The notes beneath the pieces were generated by a model. The model was not told the DNA's origin and made no database searches. It worked only from the letters and a program-made list of their open reading frames with translations. From positions 4,729,442 through 4,793,441 of the forward strand of contig NC_087379.1 in NCBI RefSeq assembly GCF_963675165.1: DNA of 64,000 nt, written 5' to 3'. The position numbers and the translations under genes are program-made. Source of the DNA: Halichondria panicea (lineage: Eukaryota; Porifera; Demospongiae; Suberitida; Halichondriidae). Shown piece by piece: positions 45,741-57,310 of this stretch (positions are counted from its first letter, which is position 1; every line of letters starts with the position of its first letter).

Positions 45741-46347
45741 GAGAGATTTTTTTATACATATTCTTACGCCAAACTTCATTCAGATGTGTCTTTAATTTTT
45801 GTGTGTAATTTTCACCCTAACGGTTTGAATTGGGAATGGAAGTAGTTGAACAATGCTGAGTGGACATAATTAAAGGATTTCGAATGCGAGGCTCTCGATA
45901 ATTGTGACATCATTATAGATCGCAAACGAAACACACGCAAAGAGCTATAGTGATGATACACACTGTATCCTTGCTGTTTACGTGACGTGCTATACACAAT
46001 ATATCCCTTTGATGATTTCACTTCCTAGCTAAGTCGCAATTTGCTGCACTAATTATAACAGAAACCTCTTCCATCCACTCATTCAGCTGCATGTGGGTTC
46101 CAACTTAGAGTCCTCGACCATAATGTTATAGAGCTTTGCTTGCATGTCTGTCTCCTGCATGCCTTATATATATTATGCATGTACAAACCTTCTCACCCAA
46201 AAATTGACCTCCCAACTAGGTACATCTACGGCTTACATATTAGTACTATGACACTTTCAGCTTTTATGAATAGTATTTATAATCATGCATGCTTCCAGTA
46301 ATTGTTTGATCAACAAATGTGAATATTGCTACAGACTGAATAAAATG

Positions 46348-48114
46348 TTAGTCCTCTAGCTTTTCAAATTGTGCATAAAATCCTCTGAACGATCCTGGGG
46401 AAGACACCTCCAGAATCACAGTCAAGATACTTCCTATCCCTGGGACTATGTGATCGGTACACTTCTCTCCACACATCTTCTCAATCAATTGACCCTCACT
46501 TCTAAATCCATCGTACACCGCAACAGAATTAGACGAGCATTGCTCACTGTTGGGAATATCAAAATACTTGAAACAAACTTGGGCAGAACCGAAGGTAATC
46601 CAAGTGCATGAAATTGTACCAGTGATAGCGCCTGAGGGAAGATTAGCAGGTCCGAAACGTTGACCCATCGGCATGACTCCACCGCAAGCAAAGTTTCCTT
46701 GAGGGTTGGATAGTAAAACAGGGCAATTCGGAGTGGGTGGTGGTAGTGTAGTTGGGGCAATGGTGGTTGGAGGTGTAGGGGCTCTAGTAGTTGGCCTGGT
46801 GGTGGGTAGGGGAGTGGTTGGATCTGGTGATGTCGTGGCTACTGTAGTTGGCCTGGTGGTAGGTAGGGGAGTGGTTGGACCTGGTGATGTCGTGGCTACT
46901 GTAGTTGGCCTGGTGGTAGGCGGGGGAGTGCTTGGACAAACTATCGTGTACTCAATCCTGAATCCCGTACGTTTTGGTCCATGATATGGTCCAGCAAAGA
47001 AGTATAGTGTGGTATTGCCAGTTGCAGTGATGAGAGAAGGTCTACCAAGATCACAAATGGTGTGAATTAAGCCGGTAGTATCGTGGATCTTCAAATAATC
47101 TTTGGGACAGTTTTCAGTTGTTTTTCCAGCTATCCCAAAAGCTAAATCATCAAATGTGAGGCGAACATTGCATCCTGGAGAAGGAACTTGGATGTTCCAT
47201 TCACAGTTAAAATTTAAGGGATAGGTCGTGGGCCAGGCAGGTGTTTGGAAGCTTCCAGAGGCACCTGTGAAAAGACTTGGCCCACATATAGTAGCAGGTG
47301 TGGGGGGCTGTGTGGTCGGTGTTGTCATGGAAATTGTGGTCGTTCTGGTTGTGGGTGGAGGGACAGTAGTTGGAGTAGTAGGGGGAGCAACAGTTGGTGG
47401 GGCTGTATATGAAGTAATGTATTAGATCATAATTATAAAAGGATAGAAATGGTTTTTCTAAGGCATCTGTATAGCTTGTCTTATGTGTATAAAAATAATT
47501 TCTGCGAAACACGAACGAATGATCAAATGTGGGATCTCATTTGTTTACCGCCAACATATGCTAAACAGATCATTGTATAACTTATGTGTTCCCTCTATCC
47601 CACACACACCCACACTCATATGCATGGGAAATTGTATACTAGTGCCCACATGATCTGAAAACATGTACATATTTAGTAATGTCCCTAGCTTACATAGTAA
47701 TGAAAAATACTTGTGGTGACTTACCAGTAGGTGTTATTGTGCAGCTCAGACCATCTGCTTGTAGATAGTAGCCAGAATAATTATATTACATTTGCATATA
47801 TAAGAGCCTCCAGTGTTGTCACAAATATGATCACATCCTCCATTATCGTATGCACACTCATTGAAATCTGCACGAAAACAAGTGTTTGTGTACATAATCA
47901 TGACACTCACATATGCATGTGTTGAGGTAGGCAATTCGAGTTAAATGCTATTATTATAGCCTCTGAGAACATTGGAGCTGCATTATTGACTTACCAAAGC
48001 AAGTACTTGCTGCTGGAGAGTGATAGTATCCATTTTTACATTCACAGCGGTACGATCCATCAAGATTTGTGCATGTGTGACATCTGTTTGATTGGCCACG
48101 ACACTCATTGACGT
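46348..48114 (-). pseudogene. 3'-half-only astacin gene copy (EGF-EGF-CUB-CUB exons)
   Basis: Three exons match the last three of the intact astacin gene: 48114-47995 (EGF, DINECRGQSNRCHTC), 47867-47725 ([20 protein letters not shown]) and 47402-46348 (TTRPTTVATTSP linkers plus two CUB domains). The duplication covers about 46112-48192, equivalent to 50790-52818. The signal peptide, protease and first CUB exons are absent; a 695-bp inverted-repeat element (48197-48891) sits where they should be. The second EGF exon has a net 8-bp insertion (about 47775-47783) and a 3-bp deletion relative to its twin, which shifts the frame. The last exon is still fully open and 57 bp longer, because it has one more Pro/Thr linker unit. 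It may be a pseudogene, or the last exon may serve as an alternative 3' exon of the intact gene. Confidence 0.78.
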
Positions 48115-48196
48115 CTGTAGTCAATGATGCACATGCATGGTAGGTTAATTATACATGCATAAGCATTATATAACTATAGAGAATTATGACTACAGT

Positions 48197-48891
48197 GCAT
48201 CCAGTCTAGAGAGTAGAATACAAAAATAGATGAGTAGTTGTACTTAAATGTATCTGAAGATTTAAACATTTCTAAGAAATTGTGCTGATACCATTGTATA
48301 TAGGTAAAAGAATAAGCTACAACATGATTCAAAAATATTTCCCCAAAAGTTGTTGTAGTGGGAAATAATTTTAGATGGGGGTGATCGTAAAAAAAATTTG
48401 CGTAACATCAATTATCTCCGGAACTAAAGTATTTCTGGAAAAATTTTTCTTATCAAAAGTCAGACAATTTATTCAAGCTTACTCCGTTAGACCTTAGCCG
48501 TAAGATTTTATTCAAATCTCTCCCTAACCGAAACGGCACTAAAAACTAGCACGGAAGATGTGTAGATATTTAAGTAACATTGAATCTTTCTTAAGATAGC
48601 CAAACTATCTATAGATGGTGTGACAAAGTTCCAAACCTTAGCCGGAAACCGTTGGCCTTTTCTCTCCCTAACCGATTACCCACTATAACAATTGGGTACT
48701 GTTTTATTAATCACCACAAACCCACTACCTTATGTTGTCATGGAAACAATTTTGGATATGTTGTAGCTTATTCATTCGCCTACACAATGGTATCAGCAGA
48801 TTTTCTTTAAAATGTTCCAATCATAAGATATTTACATTTAAGTATACAACTACTCACACATTTTTAGTATTCTACTCTTTAGACTGGATGC
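48197..48891. mobile_element. 695-bp inverted-repeat element at the truncation point of the astacin copy
   Basis: Arms of about 170 bp (GCATCCAGTCTAGAGAGTAG on the left, complement at 48842-48891) pair around a centre holding CTAACCGAAACGG/CCTTAGCCG motifs. I see no target duplication, but the position coincides with the missing 5' half of the astacin copy. Confidence 0.75.
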
Positions 48892-49195
48892 CTTCTCCTT
48901 TTTAAAGTATCTATGCATGTTTTTATAATACAGTCATTATGCATTACCTAATTTGGAGAACACAGCAGTTTAGCATACCTAGAACTATACTGAAATCTGA
49001 AAGGTGAACACCGCTCATCTGATTTTAAATCTATTTGTTGAGCATAGGTCTTCTCGTCTCCTCCATCCTCTGCCTGATCGATGCCACCTCTTTCACGTTC
49101 ATTATTGCTGATCTTGCCAAAATGAAACCATGTGTTAATTTGTGCATGTGCTAATTATTGCAGTTTATAATTATGATGTCAAAACTAATTATATA

Positions 49196-49414
49196 CCGTA
49201 TAGCGCGAAATTTTCGTGGAATGGACTCTAAAAGCATTTCCTTAAGCACTAGAATGACTGCTTACTAGAAGCCACGCCTTTAAATCTTTGCCGCGGCACG
49301 TTATAGCAGATAATTCTAATTAAAGAACAATTTTCGTGGACTTTATTTTCGTGTAGGATTGCTATCCCACGAAATCAGCGAAAATAAGCACCTCGAAAAT
49401 TTTGCATTATACAG
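49196..49414. mobile_element. CCGTATAGCGCG-family MITE in spacer copy 1
   Basis: 219 bp, right end diverged (TTTTGCATTATACAG), flanked by TA. It occupies the equivalent place to the copy at 55834, so its insertion predates the duplication. Confidence 0.85.
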
Positions 49415-49758
49415 TAGTACATATAGGGTCACCAAATACTGAATCGAAATGACTTCAAGGCTAAGTAACTATATCCAGCATTGAATCAAAATAAGGATAA
49501 TGACGCCCTTGATCCCTCATCCGGAAGTGAATCAGTGTGCCGAGAACTATTATCTGATGTGTTTTGAGTCTGTTCAATTGCAATTTCACACTTCCATGTA
49601 GCCTCCTCACAAGGTGCTCTGACAGGTATATAGATTTATTGCTTTTCTTTTTACAAATGAGCAGTTGTAAACATTATACAAGGTGTTCGTACATGCAGTT
49701 CACAGACTCCTATACTGTGGAAATTGTACGTCAGTTTGAAACCAGTTCTGCTGCATAA

Positions 49759-49881
49759 TCTCATGAATCAGCCTGCCTTGGAGAGTTGGAGAGACTCTCC
49801 AAGGTCGGCTGATTCATGAGATTACGCCTGCCTTGGAGAGTTAATTGGAGATACTCTCCAAGGCCGGCTGATTCATGAGAC
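49759..49881. repeat. Tandem hairpins (TCATGAATCAGCC/GGCTGATTCATGA)
   Basis: Two adjacent palindromic units built from CTGCCTTGGAGAGTT and ACTCTCCAAGG. This segment is absent from the sister spacer near 56290, so it arrived after the duplication. Confidence 0.75.
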
Positions 49882-50089
49882 TACATGGATGGAAACTCAC
49901 GGCAGTCGTGTGGAGGGACAAAACAAAAGGCACGGTTTTTTTCCAGGTATGGTTTCCTTCACTAAATCAATCGGACGTCCTTTGAGACTGTTGTCCTCCA
50001 AGCAAAAAATTAATTCGTGTTGTTCCACAAACATAGCTATGACAATGAATGCTGTGAAACGAATAAACCATTCCGGTCAATAGCCAGTT

Positions 50090-50370
50090 GGTAGATTGGC
50101 ATTTACCACTTCGGTTTGTACGTTACTTAGAAGTGTAGGTATAGTGAGACTAGAGGAAACTACGGTAGTAGGACGAGAGGTGCATGGGTCTAGTGATGTT
50201 GTCGTGGCAACTGTAGTTGGCCTGGTGATGGATGGGGGAGTAGTTGGACGTGGTGTTGTCGTGGCTACTGCACATGAAGTTGGTCTAGTGTTGGGTGAAG
50301 GAGTGTATGATCATACTGCATGTCATATGTACTCAAGTCCCTTATACACAGAGGTCCATTCACGAGTTGG
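50090..50370 (-). pseudogene. Relic of a Pro/Thr-linker + CUB exon
   Basis: On the minus strand the GTCGTGGC(A/T)ACTGTAGTTGG repeats and the ACTCAAGTCC stretch match the linker and CUB-end sequence of the astacin last exon (TTRPTTVATTSP, FRIEYTIVCP), but stops and shifts remain. A matching relic is at about 56400-56640. This points to an older lost copy within the duplicated unit. Confidence 0.6.
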
Positions 50371-51023
50371 TGTCTCGTAATAATCCTTGTTTCTGACAAC
50401 ACAGTCATAATAGCTACTGTGTTGAGCTTTATCTTGGTGAAGAGGGATTCTAGACAGGCTAGACAAATTATCTAGAGACAGGCTCCTAGCTATAGGCAAC
50501 AAATAGTTACATAGTTGTTACAGACAAATTGACTTCACGGTGTATAACCAGATCGAGAAACAAAAACATCAACTGGCAGGCAAAGTGAAGTGAGGCAAAA
50601 AGGTGAATACATGCATGAACGGAGGCCCAGAAGCTCGCACAACAACAAATTAAAGGGAGATGGGGAGCATTACAATTAAAAAAGAAAAAGTATGATAATA
50701 TTTATCCCTATTGAGTATCTATGATGATATCAACGTCATCAAATTAATTATAAAAAATAATTATAAGGTACTTAGTCTACTAACATAGTCCTCGACCATA
50801 ATTTTACAGAGCTTTGCTTGCATGTCTGTCTCCTGCATGCCTTATATATTTATGCATGTACAAACCTTCTCACCCAAAAATTGAGCTCCCAACTAGAAAC
50901 ATATTAGTACTATGACACTTTCAGTTAATTATTATAGGTAATCATGCATACTTTCAGTAATAATAATAATTGTTTGATCAACAAAAAATTAATGTGAATA
51001 TTGCAATGACAGAATACAGACTT

Positions 51024-54000
51024 TTAGTCCACTAGCTTTTCAAATTGTGCATAAAATCCTCTGAATGATCCTGGGGAAGACACCTCCAGAATCACAGTCA
51101 AGATACTTCCTATCCCTGGGACTATGTGATCGGTACACTTCTCTCCACACATCTTCTCAATCAATTGACCCTCACTTCCAAATCCATCGTACACCGCAAC
51201 AGAATTAAACGAGCATTGCTCACTGTTGGGAATATCAAAATACTTGAAACGAACTTGGGCAGAACCGAAGGTAATCCAAGTGCATGAAATTGTACCAGTG
51301 ATAGGGCCTGAGGGAAGATTAGCAGGTCCGAAACGTTGACCCATCGGCATGAATCCACCGCAAGCAAAGTTTCCTTGAGGGTTGGATAGTAAAACAGGGC
51401 AATTTGGAGTGGGTGGTGGTAGTGTAGTTGGGGCAATGGTGGTTGGAGGTGTAGGGGGTCTAGTAGTTGGCCTGGTGGTGGGTAGGGGAGTGGTTGGGTC
51501 TGGTGATGTCGTGGCTACTGTAGTTGGCCTGGTGGTAGGTAGGGGAGTGGTTGGACAGACTATCGTGTACTCAATCCTGAATCCCGTACGTTTTGGTCCA
51601 TGATATGGTCCAGCAAAGAAGTATAGTCTGGTATTGCCAATTGCAGTGATGAGAGAAGGTCTACCAAGATCACAAATGGTGTGAATTAAGCCGGTAGTAT
51701 CATGGATCTTCAAATAATCTTTGGGACAGTTTTCAGTTGTTTTTCCAGCTATCCCAAAAGCTAAATCATCAAATGTGAGGCGAACATTGCATCCTGGAGA
51801 AGGAACTTGGATGTTCCATTCACAGTTAAAATTTAAGGGGTAGGTCGTGGGCCAGGCAGGTGTTTGGAAGCTTCCAGAGGCACCTGTGAAAAGACTTGGC
51901 CCACATATACTAGCAGGTGTGGGGGGCTGTGTGGTCGGTGTTGTCGTGGAAATTGTGGTCGTTCTGGTTGTGGGTGGAGGGACAGTAGTTGGAGTAGTAG
52001 GGGGAGCAACAGTTGGTGGGGCTGTATATGAAGTAATGTATTAGATCATAATTATAAAAGAATAGAAATGATTTTTCTAAGGCATCTGTATATAGCTGGT
52101 CTTATGTGTATAAAAATAATTTCTGCGAAACATGAACGAATGATCAAATGTGGGATCTCATTTGTTTACTGCCAACATATGCTAAACAGATCATTCTATA
52201 ACTTATGTGTTCTCTCTTTCCAACACACACCCACACTCATATGCATGGGAAATTGTTTTAGTGCCCACACGATCTGAAAACATGTACATATTTAGTAATG
52301 TCCCTAGCTCACATAGTAATGAAAAATACTTGTGGTGACTTACCAGTAGGTGGTGTTGTTGTGCAGCTCAGACCATCTGCTTGTAGGTAGTAGCCAGGAT
52401 TACATTTGCATATATAAGAGCCTCCAGTGTTGTCACAAATATGATCACATCCTCCATTATCGTATGCACACTCATTGAAATCTGCACGAAAACAAGTGTT
52501 TGTGTACATGATGATGACAATCACAGTTAGTGTTTATGCATGTGTTGAGGTAGGCTATTCGAGTTAAATGCTATTATTATAGCCTCTGAAAACATTAGAG
52601 CTGCATTATTCACTTACCAAAGCAAGTACTTGCTGCTGGAGAGTGATAGTATCCATTTTTACATTCACAGCGGTACAATCCGTCAAGATTTGTGCATGTG
52701 TGACATCTGTTTGATTGGCCACCACACTCATTGATGTCTGTAGTCAATTATGCACATGCATGGTAGGTTAAAATAATGTATACATCATAACTATAGAGAG
52801 TATAATTATGACCATGCAGGTAGGGATGCGGCGATTATGCGAGCATAATTTTGAGAATAATGAGTAGCTTGGAGCATTAGGAATTATGCGGGAATAAACG
52901 GTAGAGTGGGTGGAATAATTATGCCACGTGGCTAGCATTCTAAATAAAGCACAATTACTATTGTTATTGTACTCTAGCTCTGATCTGATCTCTGGGCTAG
53001 ACTGCAGCTAGCTAGCTAGCTAGCCTTACCGGTAAAGACAGACCATAGACAGTATAGTAGTACTTTATATGGAATCTGAAGAAAATCAAGAGATTACTGA
53101 ACCTACTGAAGCCAATTCCAGTTCCAACAAGTAGAGACATATCGATGTTGGATCAACTCAAGGCACTTCGTTTGGTGATCAGCAAGACAATGCTCTTCAG
53201 GACTATGTACATTATTATATCATTATGTAGAGACTTCCTTGTGTTGCAATTTATCAAAAGATGATTTTTATATGAAGAATAATGATTTTTTTATGAGAAT
53301 AATGGGCTAAATCACTGAGAATAATAGGCTATAGCTTGGGAATTGGAGAATAGAATAATCGGTAAAATTTGGAGCATAATAGCCTCAAGCCTACATGCAG
53401 GCCAGTCTAAATAATTATTGTGGTTTCGAATTCTGATTGTAGAATGCACTTCACTCCGTGCTATAGGATGGTAAATTTATGTTCTACATATCTACATACA
53501 GTCAAATTGTGTAAACCGCTAGCCAATTAAAGTACCTACCAATTGTTGAGAAGTCCACCTGAAGTCCCCGCGGTGTACCAGGTCCTGTGTTGCTACTATC
53601 AGTGTGGTAGTAGACAGTTGCTGTATTGTCATACACATAGTTTGAGGTGTATATCTGGCTAGAGCTGCAAAATTTGCCATCTCTAGCATTTCTTGAAAGA
53701 TATTCACCATCCTCAGGGTTTATAGATCGTCCAGTAAATACTTGGACATAGTCTTTAATGCACCCAGCACTGTAATTGGAGAGTGTATTTGATAAGAACA
53801 AAACGAGTAACTATCCATTCTAGAAGAACTGAAACACTAGATTGTAGCAAACCACAAACATCCATTAAGTGGGTATAATATGTCTGCTATGTCAATCAAA
53901 AGTAAAGAGCATACAGACAATGGAATTTATGAGTGTATATTATACACAGTAACGATTAATAGTTTTCTGGCAGCGAAGTTACCTCTGCTCTAGGCGGAGT

Positions 54001-55367
54001 CCTGGAAAACTCAGGCGAACTCTGTATCCTTCAGGCACCCGAATCACCCATGCACACCTCTGATTCACAATATGGTTGGGATAACTCGGCGAGTAGAATG
54101 TTCCACTTTTACTTTCCATGACTCCACCGCATGTGATTCCGTCCGGAAGGGTCAGGGCTTTAGTACTTTGTGGGTAGGTGCTAATCGGGGGCCTTGTAGA
54201 ACCTAATATGAGTATACAAATATTACACTCACTAGTACTATATGCAGGCAGGACACTCACCACATCGATAAAGGGCATTTGCTTTAAGGATATCCAAAGG
54301 GCTTAGTTCTTGTGCAGAGCCGAACACAATTCCTTCGTCTTTCGCTACAATAGTCGGATTGCTACGGGACTTTGCAAACGAAGTACCAGTGTAGTGCATA
54401 ATGCTGGCATAGTCATAGCCATAACCTAATGTAAGTGTTTGACCAGGTCTAGCTTTCACAAAATTGCCTGCTTGTCCATTACGGATGTTATTTGTGATTA
54501 CGTTTACGTACTGGTCGCGGTCATGCCGAGTGTGCTCATGATAAAATCCTATTGCATGTCCTATCTCATGAATAGCTGTTCTCAAATACACACATCCCGG
54601 ACCCAGAGAGACACCTTGAGGTTGATAATTGCGATGCAGACGTCCAACATAAGAATAGCACCTAGATACATGTAAATAAAATGGTGTTATGAACATGCAG
54701 TTCGTCTTTCAACATTCAAATTATCATAAACACAATTCTATAATGAGACAAACTTACCCATCTCCTGAAAGGATATAGATGAAGTAGCGTTCTGTTGTGC
54801 GAGGAAAAAATCGAAGACAAGTTCTGTCTTCCCAGTGCCTCATTGCCTGCAGGATTACTTCCCTATCATTTTCTGAATGTTAAGAAAGAACAGCTGTGTG
54901 AGCTTTTGTTAGACACAAAGCAAACTAATCAAATTAATACATCTTTAGAGACACCCCATTTGTAATCTAAGTCGCGTATGGTAACTACCAGTCTATCACA
55001 TATCATCTTGCTCTTACCACTAAAGTCAGGAGAAATGGTGTATGGTACTTGTGCATTCGGCCATAGAGCGCTGGAATAACGTATCGCATTTCTCCTAGTT
55101 CTTGTCTGATCTGTGGACTGATTCTTGCCGTGAGGAACTTCGATGAATGCCATGTCTCCAATGTGCTTTATCATGGCTGCAAATTAATTTTATAGATACT
55201 GTACCATAACATTGGTACAACAACAAACCTGCTTTGGCTGAAGGGTCTGAGAAATGTCCATTAAACTCATCTTTGACCTCTTCTACATTCTTGTCTGTTG
55301 ATTTCTCATGAGTGGAAGATGCCAGGTGAAATATGAGCAGAAGAGTTATGAAGATTTGCTGTAGCAT
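51024..55367 (-). CDS. Secreted astacin metalloprotease with CUB and EGF domains
   Basis: Nine exons with matching phases: 55367-55229, 55176-55018, 54872-54758, 54661-54261, 54202-53983, 53769-53540, 52737-52618, 52481-52344 and 52021-51024, giving 839 aa. Order: signal peptide (1-18), propeptide ending in the furin-like RTRR at 72-75, astacin protease 76-271, CUB (about 290-420), EGF (422-461), EGF (462-507), Pro/Thr linker, CUB, Pro/Thr linker, CUB-like C-terminus. The zinc site HEIGHAIGFYHE is at 169-180 and the Met-turn YASIMHYTG follows, so the active site is complete. The mature N-terminus NAIRYSSALWP is astacin-like. The layout resembles tolloid/BMP1 and blastula proteases but with fewer CUB domains. 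It probably cleaves extracellular matrix or growth-factor precursors. It is the only intact member of the three-copy array. Confidence 0.92.
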
Positions 55368-55430
55368 TCTGTTTGTCTGTAGTGAGTTAGTAGTTCAGCT
55401 TTCTGGTTATTGGTTGACTACTAACCTGAG

Positions 55431-55440
55431 TTATTTTATA
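55431..55440 (-). promoter_or_regulatory. TATA-like box of the intact astacin gene
   Basis: TATAAAATAA on the minus strand, about 65-75 bp before the ATG at 55367. Confidence 0.5.
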
Positions 55441-55833
55441 GGATGGTAATCCTGGTATTGGAAGTTTGTGGTTTCTAAGTTTCCTGCTGCCCACGCAGTC
55501 TTGAGATCTGACACTGGTGACCTTAGACACAGGAAGAGTTGCTATGAAACTACACTAACATGATAATAGCCGTCTCCTTTTTAAGTATCTATGCATGTTT
55601 TGTCATTATGCATTACCTAATTTGGAGAGCACAGCGGTTTAGCATACCTTAAATCTGAAAGGTGAACACTACTCCGATTTTAGCTGAGCATAGGTCTATT
55701 AGGTTTTTCTCGTCTCCTCCCCTGCCTGATGCCACCTCTTTCACGCAGTATTGCTGATCTTGCCAAAATGAAGCCATGTGTTAATTTGTGCATGTGTATA
55801 AATTATATGCTGTTTATGATGTCAAAACTAATA

Positions 55834-56048
55834 CTGTATAGCGCGAAATTTTCGAGGCACTTCCTCTACATTGCACACAATTTTCGTAGAATGACTGCTT
55901 ACCAGAAGCCACGCCTTTAATCTCTTTGTACGTTATGCCAGATAAAAGAATAATTTTCGTGGACTGTATTTTCATGTAGGATTGCTAACCCACAAAATCA
56001 GCGAAAATTAAGCGCCTCGAAAATTTCGCGCTATAGCTACGTATACGG
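55834..56048. mobile_element. CCGTATAGCGCG-family MITE in spacer copy 2
   Basis: 215 bp (left end diverged to CTGTATAGCGCG), right end CGCGCTATAGCTACGTATACGG with a small insertion, TA flanks. Confidence 0.85.
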
Positions 56049-56101
56049 TAGTACATAGGGTCACCAAAATAATGAAATGACTTGCTACGTAACACTGTAT
56101 C

Positions 56102-56154
56102 TAGCCTCAAATCCAGGCCGATTAAAATACATATACGGCCTGGTTTCGAGGCTA
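56102..56154. mobile_element. TAGCCTCA/G palindrome
   Basis: A 53-bp hairpin (TAGCCTCAAATCCAGGCCG to GGTTTCGAGGCTA) present only in this spacer copy, so it inserted after the spacer duplication. Confidence 0.78.
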
Positions 56155-57310
56155 CACGTACATCCAGCAAAATAAGGATAATGACGCCCTCGACCCCTCA
56201 TCCTGTTTTAACAGGAATTGGATCAGTGTGCCGAGAACTATTGTGACCATTCATCAGTTGTGTTAATTCAATTGCAATTTCACACTTCCATGCTGCTTTG
56301 ACAAATTTATAGGTAGATTTACTGCTGTGACGCGAATAAACCATTCCCGTCAATATCTTTTAGGCCAATTAGGAGATTGGTATACCACTTTGGTTTGTAC
56401 GTTACGATTACTTGGAAGTGGAGGTGTAGTGAGAGGAAGGTACGGTAGTAGGACGAGAGGTGCATGGGTCTAGTGGTTGGATGTGGTGTTGTCGTGGCAA
56501 CTGTAGTTTGCCAGGTGATGGATGGGGGAGTAGATGGACGTGGTGTTGTCGTGGCTACTGTAGTTGGTATAGTTTTGGGTGAGTGAGTGTATGGTCAGAC
56601 TGCATGTCATATGTACTCAATCCTGAATCCCTTACACAGAAGTCCACGAGTTGGTGTCTCGTATTAATCGTATTGTTTCTGACAAATATAATATAAAACA
56701 CAGTCATAGTTACTGTGTTAAGCTCTTATCTAGGTGAAGAGGAATTCTAGACAGGCTAGACAAATTAGCTAACAGGCTCCTAGCTATAGGCAAAAAAATA
56801 GCGGTTACAGCATATTAGTTGTTACAGTCAAATTGACTTCACAGTGTAAACTTAACCAAATTCTTAGATCGAGAAACAAAAACATCAACTGACAGGCAAA
56901 GTGAAGTGAGGCAAAAAGGTGAATACATGCATGGAACGGAGCCCCAGAGGCTCACACAACAACAAATTAAATGGAGATGGAGCATTACAATGAGAATTGT
57001 TAAAAGAAAAGAGTATGATATCAACATCATCACATCAAATTAATTATGGTTTAATTATACTTCGTCTACATAATTTATTAATACATGTGCATTGAGCAAA
57101 TGAACATATACTGTCTATAAAGCCCAGCCACACACATTGAACAACAAAACATGCTGTCTGGTTATGTTGGTGATTTAGTTTTTAGCCAATGTAATAATGA
57201 ACACGCTATGATTCACAGCAAAATATATGGCTTTCAGTGATTAGAATAAAGTGACGATCAAAATATATTATGTGAAATAATTATGATTTATATAAATGTT
57301 GGTTTATCAC

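Larger units (their letters stand above)
48892..50789. repeat. Duplicated intergenic spacer, copy 1
   Basis: Parallel to 55575-57060, the spacer between the two fuller astacin genes. Shared landmarks are TATCTATGCATGTTTT, ATTGCTGATCTTGCCAAAAT, a MITE at the same place, TTTGGTTTGTACGTTAC and GAGGCAAAAAGGTGAATACA. The whole gene-plus-spacer unit was therefore duplicated. It contains no intact gene. Confidence 0.8.
55575..57060. repeat. Duplicated intergenic spacer, copy 2
   Basis: The counterpart of 48892-50789. It holds a MITE, a TAGCCTCG palindrome (absent from the other copy) and the relic exon at about 56400-56640. I see no gene. Confidence 0.78.

Noticed and set aside
46706-47425. Plus-strand Gly/Val-rich frames (VVGLVVGRGVVG), also at 51382-51603, 51847-52044 and 57681-57902
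   Set aside because: Antisense shadow of the Pro/Thr linker codons of the astacin last exons.
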